From Clostridiaceae bacterium Marseille-Q4149 (GTDB lineage Bacteria > Bacillota > Clostridia > Oscillospirales > Oscillospiraceae), in NCBI GenBank assembly GCA_018228685.1, contig CP073691.1:62001-126000 (forward strand): a DNA stretch of 64,000 nucleotides, written 5' to 3'. The notes below the pieces were generated by a model. It searched no databases and was not told the DNA's origin. It was given only the letters and a program-made list of their open reading frames with translations. Each line of letters opens with the position of its first letter. Position 1 is the stretch's first letter. Shown piece after piece: positions 33,052-39,760 of the stretch. The position numbers and the translations under genes are program-made.

Positions 33052-33819
33052 TTATAATTTGATAACCGCATCAAGGCAGAGCGTAAGTGCATATTCGTAT
33101 GCATTACCGCCCCAGTTTCTTTCGTCGTATTTGTCAACATCTGCAAGACTGTCTGCGGTATAAAGTATCATACCCCAGGTTGCCCCTCTGAAATCAGCAC
33201 AGGCCGCCAGAGCAGAACATTCCATTTCTACAACTGCACAGCCTTCACTTTTGCGATAAGCCACCTTTTCTTTGGTTTCACGGAAAAATCCATCCGTTGA
33301 CCAGGTTATAACCTCCTGATATTTCATACTATGCTCAAGAATGGTTTCTTCAATTGCTTTTCTTGCCTTCTCGCTGATTTCCACAAATCGAGAAGGGGGC
33401 GCATAGTGATAAGATGTTCCCTCATCACGCAGAGCCTTGTTTGGTACGAGGAATGTACTTTCGGGGAACTTTTCCAGAGCACCGCAACTACCTGCCGAGA
33501 TTACCTCTCTTACACCATAACCAATCAGCCAATCAAGTATCTGTGTGGCTGCTGCCGCACCAACGGGTGCTTGACAAAGCACAATGTCCTCACCCTTGTA
33601 TTTGGTGATGTAAATGGGATAATGCTTCGTTGCACTCTCAAAAGTGGATACCTGTTTGGTATCACTTTTACTGGCATATTCATCTATGTAAGCACCAAGA
33701 AATGCGAACACACATTTCTTGGGTAAGTTCAAACCAAGATTTTCATGAGTGGGATTAAGAACTGCTGTCTGCTCTGTATCAAACTCCAAAATCGGTATTT
33801 CGTTTTTAATAATAGCCAT
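33052..33819 (-). CDS. Nucleoside phosphorylase family protein
   Basis: 255 residues, ATG after GGAGAG. It shows the PNP/UDP fold landmarks: VLCQAPVGAAAATQILDWLI, GVREVISAGSCGALEKF, the central DEGTSYHY and AVVEMECSALAACADFRGA near the nucleoside-binding Glu. It would split purine or uridine nucleosides with phosphate in the cytoplasm. It lies 55 bases upstream of the ANT(6) gene; a nucleoside phosphorylase next to an ANT(6) gene is a recurring cargo pair in gut Firmicutes. An extended -10 TGTGGTATAAT (33855-33864 region) is its likely promoter. Confidence 0.8.
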   Translation of the reverse strand: MAIIKNEIPILEFDTEQTAVLNPTHENLGLNLPKKCVFAFLGAYIDEYASKSDTKQVSTFESATKHYPIYITKYKGEDIVLCQAPVGAAAATQILDWLIGYGVREVISAGSCGALEKFPESTFLVPNKALRDEGTSYHYAPPSRFVEISEKARKAIEETILEHSMKYQEVITWSTDGFFRETKEKVAYRKSEGCAVVEMECSALAACADFRGATWGMILYTADSLADVDKYDERNWGGNAYEYALTLCLDAVIKL

Positions 33820-33902
33820 ACTATCTCTCCGTCAAATTCTTATTTAGCTAATTGATTATACCACATAAATATGAAAAATTCTACACATTAAAGCGAAAAG
33901 AA

Positions 33903-33933
33903 AACGGCAAGACCATTTTGTGATCTTGCCGTT
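33903..33933 (-). terminator. Terminator of the element 2 integrase
   Basis: Perfect 10-bp stem AACGGCAAGA/TCTTGCCGTT with an 11-base loop, 12 bases after the integrase stop; on the minus strand it runs into TTTTC. Confidence 0.7.
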
Positions 33934-33944
33934 CTGCTTTGTAT

Positions 33945-35330
33945 TTAGTTTCCTACACCGAGCAGGACTTTGAACTTCTGTAAGAAGTCGGGGTTTTGAA
34001 CCATATAGTTTAGCATTGCTTCTTCGGTTATGCCTTGCGGCTCTTTCTTCGGCTCTACGGTCGCTCCGTTGACCTCTGACGGGTTTTTCTTTTGGTAGAA
34101 GGTTTCTTCAAACCTTTGTGCATTGAGCCGTCTGTCCTCGTCTATGATGTGAGAATACACATCAGTAACCATCTTTACTTGTGCGTGACCGGAATCGCCC
34201 TGAACAGACTTTATATCACCGCCGTTGAGCTTCAACTTGTAGGTAATACTTGAATGTCGCAAGCTATGGAAAACTACGGGCGGTAGGTCATTGTCTTTGA
34301 TTAGTTTCTGCAATGCACGGGTGATGATTTGGCTCTCCATCGGTCTGCCATTTGCATTACAGAATACGAGGTTGAAATCTTGGAACTCGTCACCGAACAG
34401 TTCCTTGTATTCTTGAATTTCCTGATAACGTTCTTTGAGCATTTCTGCCACCGTCTTAGGTAGGAATACCTTTCGGGTACTTGTCTTTGTCTTAGGCTCT
34501 TTGAGAACTAAGGCGGTGTTTGTCCTTGCAAAGAAAGCCGGAAACTTGAGTATGATGCCTTTCTCATTCAATTTCTCAAGTGCATCACGGTTTACTCGTT
34601 GCAGTTCCTTATTAACGAATATAAAAGCCGTGCCGTTTGCTATGCTTGCAGCGGAGATCTCAACACAATCCCAAGTCAATCCAAGCATTTCACCAACTCG
34701 CAAGGAACAAGAGAAAGCAAGGTTAATAGCAAGTCTTAATATATCGTCATCGCAAAGCTCAAGAGCCTTAAAGAGAGTGGGTGCATCCCATATATCACGA
34801 GCCTTGTGTTCCTCTTGTGGGAGCGTTGCATTGACACAAGGGTTCTTTGTCATCAGCTCCCATTTAACCGCCTGATTAAAGGCACTACGGAGCAGTTTGT
34901 GAACCTCTCGAACTGTGTGGCAAGACAGATACTCCGTATTCGGCTTGCGGTTGTTTACCACCCTCGATTTAACCTTGAGCAAGTTCTGATAATACTTTTC
35001 CATCATTCGGGTGTTCAGGTCGGAGAGCTTCACATCTCCTAAAATCGGGTTAATGTAATTGAAAATCAGACTTCGTCTTGCTTCATAGGTAGACATTGCC
35101 CAAGTGTTCACTCCGTAAATCGAAGTGTAATCTTCAAGCAATTCCTTTACGGTCTTTGCTTCAGGAATAACAAGAGTACCTGACTCTTGTTGGAACTCGA
35201 CTTCCGCTTTACGCCTTTTTGCTTCAGCGTTGGTCGCAAAGGTTTCCCATTTTTGTCGCTTGTCGCCCTTATCATCCGTATAGGTATAAACGACAGAGAA
35301 TTTGTTTTTTCTTTTTACTATGGATGCCAT
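33945..35330 (-). CDS. int: Tyrosine-type site-specific integrase
   Basis: 461 residues, intact. Arm-binding N-terminus (VKRKNKFSVVYTYTDDKGDK), core-binding SAM-like domain (VKELLEDYTSIYGVNTW), and catalytic domain with SLRVGEMLGLTW (first Arg), TSTRKVFLPKT (Lys), VVFHSLRHSSITYKL (HxxR), QGDSGHAQVKM (second His) and VYSHIIDED (Tyr nucleophile). It belongs to the ICE integrase group next to a small excisionase gene, 14 bases upstream. It presumably acts on the CTCCTAAG core in the anticodon loop of tRNA-Arg(CCU). Confidence 0.92.
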   Translation of the reverse strand: MASIVKRKNKFSVVYTYTDDKGDKRQKWETFATNAEAKRRKAEVEFQQESGTLVIPEAKTVKELLEDYTSIYGVNTWAMSTYEARRSLIFNYINPILGDVKLSDLNTRMMEKYYQNLLKVKSRVVNNRKPNTEYLSCHTVREVHKLLRSAFNQAVKWELMTKNPCVNATLPQEEHKARDIWDAPTLFKALELCDDDILRLAINLAFSCSLRVGEMLGLTWDCVEISAASIANGTAFIFVNKELQRVNRDALEKLNEKGIILKFPAFFARTNTALVLKEPKTKTSTRKVFLPKTVAEMLKERYQEIQEYKELFGDEFQDFNLVFCNANGRPMESQIITRALQKLIKDNDLPPVVFHSLRHSSITYKLKLNGGDIKSVQGDSGHAQVKMVTDVYSHIIDEDRRLNAQRFEETFYQKKNPSEVNGATVEPKKEPQGITEEAMLNYMVQNPDFLQKFKVLLGVGN

Positions 35331-35344
35331 ACTGCACTTCCTCC

Positions 35345-35563
35345 TTACTTCGTATTACTGTCAAGCCAAGCATCAAAGTCTGACTTGAGAACTCTAACCT
35401 CTCTACCGATACGCACGCTACGAAACTGATTTGTCCTGATAAGTTTTGTAGCAGAAGAACGACAGATACCGAGAATAGCCATTATCTCCGAGAGGTTATA
35501 ACTCTTTTTGCCTTTGGGAACGCCGTTCTTCTCATTGAGCTTCTGACAATTCTTCTCTATCAT
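35345..35563 (-). CDS. xis: Excisionase-family DNA-binding protein
   Basis: 72 residues. Winged HTH: YNLSEIMAILGICRSSATKL, then IRTNQFRSVRIGREVRVLKS and DFDAWLDSN. The same module as the gene at 27461. Lies directly upstream of the integrase, the classic int/xis order of Tn916-like elements. Upstream DNA (35611-35654) holds one copy of the repeated QWELVKGL-coding motif. Confidence 0.85.
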   Translation of the reverse strand: MIEKNCQKLNEKNGVPKGKKSYNLSEIMAILGICRSSATKLIRTNQFRSVRIGREVRVLKSDFDAWLDSNTK

Positions 35564-35654
35564 AGAAGTGTAATACCTCTCAATGATTTATTAGAAGGGA
35601 TTACAAAAATCAGTCCCTTCACTAATTCCCACTGAGCGCAGGCGTGTGGCAAGT

Positions 35655-36194
35655 CTATTTCAAAATATTTTTCAATTTTTTCAGAGCAACAGCAATCGAC
35701 TGTGATACCGCTTGGTGTGATACACCTTCCTCCTGTGCTATTTCGTGTGTGCTTTTACCATCAAAAAAGTATTTAATCACCCGTTCCTTTTGCACATCCT
35801 GAAGTGTTGCCAATGCAGAACGAACCTTCTGACAGGTTTCATTGCGCAGGAAGCTTTCTTCAAAACTATCTACAACAAGTTCCGGGTGGTGTGCTGTCAG
35901 CAATTCATCATCATAATCAAATGGTTCTATACTCCTGACTCCCCGCATATAGTGCTTATTTTCGTTGTTAATAAACTTTGTACGAGCTTTTCCGAAAGCA
36001 AGATCAAGAACGATAAACGGTCTAAGAGATGCAGTTTTTTCTGCATATTTTTCGTTCAGTTCTTCTTCTGTTAATCCGGTTATAATTGCCCACTTTTCCT
36101 CGCCTGTATATCCGGGATATTCGTATTTCAACTTGATAACTTTGCAATCCTTATCGAACTGCTCGTCAAGTGTAAGATTTATGCTGTTATTCAT
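35655..36194 (-). CDS. Sigma-70-like (region 4) RNA polymerase factor
   Basis: 179 residues, ATG after AAAGGAG. The C-terminal 60 residues are a sigma region 4: RSALATLQDVQKERVIKYFF, then DGKSTHEIAQEEGVSHQAVS with the -35-recognition helix, ending LKKLKNILK. The N-terminal 110 residues (YEYPGYTGEEKWAIITGLTE) do not look like region 2. Such truncated sigma-like proteins are standard regulators in Tn916/Tn1549-type elements. Confidence 0.8.
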   Translation of the reverse strand: MNNSINLTLDEQFDKDCKVIKLKYEYPGYTGEEKWAIITGLTEEELNEKYAEKTASLRPFIVLDLAFGKARTKFINNENKHYMRGVRSIEPFDYDDELLTAHHPELVVDSFEESFLRNETCQKVRSALATLQDVQKERVIKYFFDGKSTHEIAQEEGVSHQAVSQSIAVALKKLKNILK

Positions 36195-36542
36195 TATCGT
36201 AATCTCCTTTGAATTTTGAATTTTTGTTTGAACTCAAAATTCGGAGATCACGGATATTCAGCTATGTAACAAAGCCAGTTGTATAACATAAATAGAGCTT
36301 CCTTTCTGATTTCTCAGCCGGAAGCTCCTTGCTGTTCAGTCATCTGCCGAAAACAAAAAGCCACCGGCAAGACAGAGTTAGCCTGTGGCTATCTGTCCTG
36401 TCGGCAGCCTCTCATGTTTGCTTTTCGCAGGTCTGGATTAACTGACCGAAGTGTTATCAAAGCAAGTGACCTGATAAGGAATTACGCAGCCTGTTTCATC
36501 TCAACCTTACCGTCGTTTCGCCGTTATTCAGTTTTGATTTAT
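36195..36542. other. Gene-free stretch with hairpins
   Basis: No gene supported. Hairpins: AATTTTGA/TCAAAATT (about 36212-36242), GAGCTTCC/GGAAGCTC (36294-36327) and a longer imperfect one with GGCAAGACAGA/TCTGTCCTGTC (36366-36409). Upstream of the sigma-like gene on the minus strand, so some may belong to its regulatory leader. Confidence 0.4.
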
Positions 36543-37025
36543 TTAAGCGACGGGCGGCAACTGCATCGCCCAATCGTGCAGAGCTTTTGCCGTCTTTGCC
36601 CGTTCTGCAAGGAAAGCATAAAACTCGTCGTTGTTGTATGTGTATCTTATGGTTTTTTCATCGTCCCATTCAAAGCCTTCCGGCAAAGCAAGGGTGATAG
36701 CTTCTTGCTCGTTTTCTTCAAATGTGATATAGAAGTCATTATCCGGCGTCACATATAAAGCTCTGACCGGCATCCTTGGATTATCTGTTCGTTCTGTGCC
36801 GATCAAGCCTACAAACGCTTTTGCCGTTTCTTCGGAATCGACCATAGCTTCGCATAAAGAATAGAAGGGATGTCCCGAACAGCAGAACTTTGTTTTGTAA
36901 CCCTTAATATTCAGTTCTCGGATTAACGGAGCTATCACTTCGTCAATCTCAATATGCTCGTCGTGAAATCCGGCAATGTTCGAGTCCGCCCAAATCTCAT
37001 TCGTTTTCAAATCATAGTAAGTCAT
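36543..37025 (-). CDS. Hypothetical ICE protein, 160 aa
   Basis: ATG 37025 is chosen (GAGG 8 bases upstream); MSEVDKM just upstream is possible. It begins MTYYDLKTNEIWADSNIAGF, then HIEIDEVIAPLIRELNIKGY with KTKFCCSGHPFYSLCEA, and ends ALHDWAMQLPPVA. The Cys/His cluster CCSGH is notable and recurs in small phage and ICE proteins of unknown function. No membrane segment. Confidence 0.55.
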   Translation of the reverse strand: MTYYDLKTNEIWADSNIAGFHDEHIEIDEVIAPLIRELNIKGYKTKFCCSGHPFYSLCEAMVDSEETAKAFVGLIGTERTDNPRMPVRALYVTPDNDFYITFEENEQEAITLALPEGFEWDDEKTIRYTYNNDEFYAFLAERAKTAKALHDWAMQLPPVA

Positions 37026-37035
37026 TTTATCTACC

Positions 37036-37200
37036 TCACTCATATCGCACTTGCCCTGCGGGAGCATATAAGTCTATCGTGTCGTGCCTTCGACCTTTTT
37101 GTTTTCTGACTGAAACTGCTTTACAGTTCTTGCACTCATATTTGATTATTCCGTTTTCATTCCGGTATCCATTCTCTTTACCTCCGTTATCTGCTGTCAC
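37036..37200 (-). CDS. Small cysteine-containing hypothetical protein
   Basis: 54 codons from GTG 37200 to TGA 37036. It contains ENGIIKYECKNCKAVSVRKQ and KGRRHDTIDLYAPAGQVRYE; CKNC looks like a half zinc knuckle. The best ribosome site (CGGAGG) instead serves an ATG in another frame that stops after 8 codons, so a frameshift near the start is possible. It slightly overlaps the ParA fusion gene. Confidence 0.4.
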   Translation of the reverse strand: MTADNGGKENGYRNENGIIKYECKNCKAVSVRKQKGRRHDTIDLYAPAGQVRYE

Positions 37201-38293
37201 GGTCTTTGGAGCGTTCCTGCTTTTGGCGGTACAGCTCCTCGGATACACGGGAATGGATTTCATTCATCGCCGTGCGGGTTTTGGAAAGCTCCGCACGGAT
37301 TTCCTTCGGCTCTTTGTTCTTCCATTCCTCCGGGATACGGTTGATAGCAAAGTTTTTGGTGTCCACGCCATGCTTGATGATGGCGATATTGCCCTTGATA
37401 ACCTGCTCGTTTACATCGTTTGCAGTCTGATTGTGTTCCACGGTATAAAGCTGCGGTTCAGCACCGACCTTGTGGATTGTAGTGTCAAGCAGATAACCCT
37501 CTGACGGAGTGATTTCACGGATTGTCCAGTCATTGTCGCAGACATATTCCTTTGTGGTAAACTGACCGTTTTTGTCCGTCACATACTTGTCCACAAGGGT
37601 TTCTCCCTTATAAATGCCGTAAACTGCTCCGGCAAGAGAAGCATCGCCCTGGGCGATACCTTCTTCACGGTCGCTCTTTGTCACGGTCACGGTAAACTTT
37701 TTGAGAATGTTTGTGAAATTGCGGGTAGTAACCTCTTTCCACTTAACAGGTGCAGTTTGATTAGCAGGGACTACATAACGGATAGCCGTAAGCTGTGTCA
37801 TTCCTTTTGCGGGAAGATACTGAGCCTGAACGGGAATAATTACGCTGTCTGCCGCCGCTAAAGCGTTCAGAGTTACCATACCGAGGGAAGGCATACAGTC
37901 GATCAGGATATATTCATAATCGTTCTTTACCTTATTCAGATAGGTTCTCAAAACAGTTTCACGGCTCATAGTCGTTACAAGCATCATTTCCATTGCGGAC
38001 AGTTCAAGGTTTGCGGGAAGCAAATCAACATTTTCCTCGTGATGCAAAATACCGAAATGCGGGTTTCCGTTTTCTTCACGCATTATCTCGGACAACTTAT
38101 TAGTAATGGTAGTCGGCAGACTGTCATTATCTTTCCATCCGAGGCAAGTCGTGAGGTCGCCCTGCGGATCGGCGTCTACAAGGAGTACCTTTTTACCTTG
38201 CTTTGCAAGTCCTATCCCTAAATTGACCGTTGTGGTCGTTTTGCCTGTGCCGCCCTTCTGATTGCAGATAGCAATGGTTTTACAGTTTGGCAT
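37187..38293 (-). CDS. ParA partition ATPase fused to a SpaA-type pilin domain and a third fragment
   Basis: 368 residues in one uninterrupted frame. Residues 1-167 are ParA/Soj: NQKGGTGKTTTTVNLGIG (deviant Walker A), LLVDADPQGDLTTCLGW, YILIDCMPSLGMVTLNALAA and QAQYLPAKGMTQL. Then, without linker, an extracellular SpaA/Cna-B-like domain (about 185-305): KKFTVTVTKSDREEGIAQGD, LAGAVYGIYKGETLVDKYVT, NGQFTTKEYVCDNDWTIREI and TPSEGYLLDT. The last 55 residues (NRIPEEWKNKEPKEIRAELS and a basic coil) belong to something else. A cytoplasmic ATPase joined to a surface domain makes no sense as one protein, so this is a chimera of three ICE genes produced by in-frame deletions, or an assembly collapse. 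Confidence 0.75.
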   Translation of the reverse strand: MPNCKTIAICNQKGGTGKTTTTVNLGIGLAKQGKKVLLVDADPQGDLTTCLGWKDNDSLPTTITNKLSEIMREENGNPHFGILHHEENVDLLPANLELSAMEMMLVTTMSRETVLRTYLNKVKNDYEYILIDCMPSLGMVTLNALAAADSVIIPVQAQYLPAKGMTQLTAIRYVVPANQTAPVKWKEVTTRNFTNILKKFTVTVTKSDREEGIAQGDASLAGAVYGIYKGETLVDKYVTDKNGQFTTKEYVCDNDWTIREITPSEGYLLDTTIHKVGAEPQLYTVEHNQTANDVNEQVIKGNIAIIKHGVDTKNFAINRIPEEWKNKEPKEIRAELSKTRTAMNEIHSRVSEELYRQKQERSKDRDSR

Positions 38294-38858
38294 TGGCTTT
38301 CCTCCTTTCCATAGATTTATAGCCGGCTGTGTTCAGACGGCTATGTATCAACGCAGTATTTGTTTTCAACACCCCCTGCGTAAAGCTGTTGCTTTGTGTG
38401 GGAAGCACATCGGTCACAGTTTGCGAAACCGTGTCATAGGAATTTCACCTCTGCCGGGTTATCCGCCAGCTCCGTAGAGAAGTATCATTATCATTCTGAC
38501 TGTCATCGCCGTATCAGGTGCAGCCTGACGCTTTTACCGGGGATTCTCGCTCGCTCTATTATCAGAGGTCTTGGCGTACCCGATAAGGTGGCTCATCATC
38601 AGAACTAAAGTCCGATGTGCCTATATATTCAGTTGTCAAGGAACAGCGAAAGAGTTGCTCCTAATCGGAGTTAAGAAATAACCCTTTCACTAATTCCCAC
38701 TGGGAGAAACCAATCGGCAAGGCAAAATAAAAAATTTTTTTGAAAAAATAAAAAAAGCCACCTGATCCTGAATAGGAAAAGGTGGCTGAATGAAAACACC
38801 GTATCGTAACTGAACGACACGGTGCAACTTGAATTACTTATTCGATTTGATATTTTCC
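38294..38858. other. Gene-free stretch upstream of the ParA fusion
   Basis: No gene supported in 565 bases. Contents: inverted repeat ATAGCCG/CGGCTAT near 38320-38346; the second copy of the QWELVKGL-coding motif (38650-38720, minus strand); a terminator for the 38859 gene, AGCCACCT/AGGTGGCT at 38756-38787 with T6 on the minus strand; and CACCGT...ACGGTG at about 38797-38824. Confidence 0.5.
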
Positions 38859-39038
38859 TTATATATAGAGAATTTGAAAGTTTCTATTTTTCGCTTTCCT
38901 TACTTTCATAATGACTTCATCAACACCATCGGTATATTTGCCAAGCCGGATAAGCGAATTGCGTTTGTTTATAAGAGAAGAAATGATTTCTGCATATTCA
39001 CGGTCATTGAGAGCGATGTAATACTTTTTGTTTTTCAT
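38859..39038 (-). CDS. Small ICE protein, 59 aa
   Basis: ATG 39038 has AGGAGG with 8-base spacing. Product: MKNKKYYIALNDREYAEIIS, then SLINKRNSLIRLGKYTDGVD and EVIMKVRKAKNRNFQILYI. The pattern K-YYIALN-EY--II-SL---RN-LI--G-YTD-VDE resembles small uncharacterised proteins of Tn1549-like elements. A terminator follows at 38756-38787. Confidence 0.7.
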   Translation of the reverse strand: MKNKKYYIALNDREYAEIISSLINKRNSLIRLGKYTDGVDEVIMKVRKAKNRNFQILYI

Positions 39039-39181
39039 AAGTGTAACCTCCTACGTTGATTATATAATAATCCGGTCATTTTGAAAAATGTGCGTGGCAG
39101 GGAAACCCTAACACATAATAAAAAGGGGATAAAAAGGTACAGGGTAAAACAAGTTCGAACTGTTATGAGCACTCTTTTCAA

Positions 39182-39273
39182 TTAGCAGGATTTTTAGCAC
39201 GATTTTTTGAGCGATTAGCAGGAAAGCGATTTTGATTAGCAAAAATCGAAAATTCCTGCTAATTATATTAGCA
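39182..39273. repeat. TTAGCA motif array at the right end of element 2
   Basis: Six copies in 92 bases: TTAGCA at 39182, 39194, 39215, 39236 and 39268, and its complement TGCTAA at 39257. Several are extended to ATTAGCAGGA. Spacings of 12 and 21 bases recur. Likely arm-type sites for the integrase/excisionase of element 2, 140 bases from the complete tRNA-Arg. Confidence 0.6.
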
Positions 39274-39372
39274 AGCTAATTGAGGGTAATGGTAATATGA
39301 ACACGAAAAACATGAGCAAAAAACAGCCTTAATTCGTCATCTGTGCAAAAACACAGGCATACAAAAAATAAA

Positions 39373-39404
39373 GCCGAAAACCTTGTAAAATCAAGGCTTT
39401 CGGC
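39373..39404 (-). terminator. Terminator of tRNA-Arg
   Basis: On the minus strand GCCGAAAGCCTTG pairs with CAAGGTTTTCGGC, loop ATTTTA, then TTTATTTTTT; 9 bases after CCA. Confidence 0.75.
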
Positions 39405-39412
39405 GTTGTTTG

Positions 39413-39489
39413 TGGCGTCGCTAAGAGGATTCGAACCTCCGGCCTACCGCTTAGGAGGCGGTCGCTCTATCCGGCTGAGCTATAGCGAC
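39413..39489 (-). tRNA. tRNA-Arg (anticodon CCT)
   Basis: 77 bases including the encoded CCA. Acceptor GTCGCTA/TAGCGAC, D arm with GCTC/GAGC, anticodon loop CTCCTAA closed by ACCGC/GCGGT, T arm GGAGG-TTCGAAT-CCTCT. All stems pair. It reads AGG codons. The anticodon loop carries the CTCCTAAG core shared with the two tRNA 3' remnants in this island. Confidence 0.95.
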
Positions 39490-39553
39490 ATTTATTAAAT
39501 TGTATTTGTATTACCACTTGCCTTTTTTGAAAAGGCAAGTGATAAAGTAACAC

Positions 39554-39593
39554 CTTAGGAGGCGTGTGCTCTATCCAGCTGAGCTACTGAGAC
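39554..39593 (-). pseudogene. tRNA-Arg(CCU) 5' half, split by element 2
   Basis: Minus strand: GTCTCAG acceptor strand, D arm GCTC-AGCTGGATA-GAGC, anticodon stem CACGC and loop CTCCTAAG. After the core the sequence leaves the tRNA (GTGTTACTTTATC). Joined to 31813-31849 it gives a textbook 77-nt tRNA-Arg(CCU). Confidence 0.85.
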
Positions 39594-39618
39594 ATTTATA
39601 AGTTTTATGCAATTTTCA

Positions 39619-39685
39619 AGGCTCGAAGGAATCGAACAATCTGCCGCTTAGGAGGCGATCGCTCTATACAGCTAAGCTACTGGAG
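39619..39685 (-). pseudogene. Degenerate tRNA-Arg(CCU)-like sequence
   Basis: Third tandem copy. It keeps TAGCTTAGCTGTATAGAGC (D arm) and CGCCTCCTAAGCG (anticodon arm), but T-stem and acceptor strands no longer pair (GATTG against CCTTC). Not functional by inspection. Confidence 0.6.
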
Positions 39686-39760
39686 TATATACGCTCATTT
39701 TACTATGCACAGGGCGGATTGTCAATGTGAAATACACTTTTTTGACCCGGAGCGCAGAAA

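Larger units (their letters stand above)
31850..39561. mobile_element. tRNA-Arg-integrated conjugative-element remnant with resistance cargo (element 2)
   Basis: It is bounded by the 8-bp core CTTAGGAG at 31850-31857 and 39554-39561. Gene order on the minus strand from 39.0 to 32.1 kb: 59-aa protein, ParA fusion, two small genes, sigma-like factor, excisionase, integrase, nucleoside phosphorylase, ANT(6). No conjugation genes (VirB4, VirD4, relaxase) remain, so it is a deleted element. It carries a complete tRNA-Arg(CCU) near its right end. An intact integrase and excisionase mean excision is possible. Confidence 0.7.

Noticed and set aside
39490..39547. A fourth tRNA between the complete tRNA-Arg and the 5' half
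   Set aside because: The 27-base palindrome CACTTGCCTTTT...AAAAGGCAAGTG is a simple hairpin, without tRNA arms.
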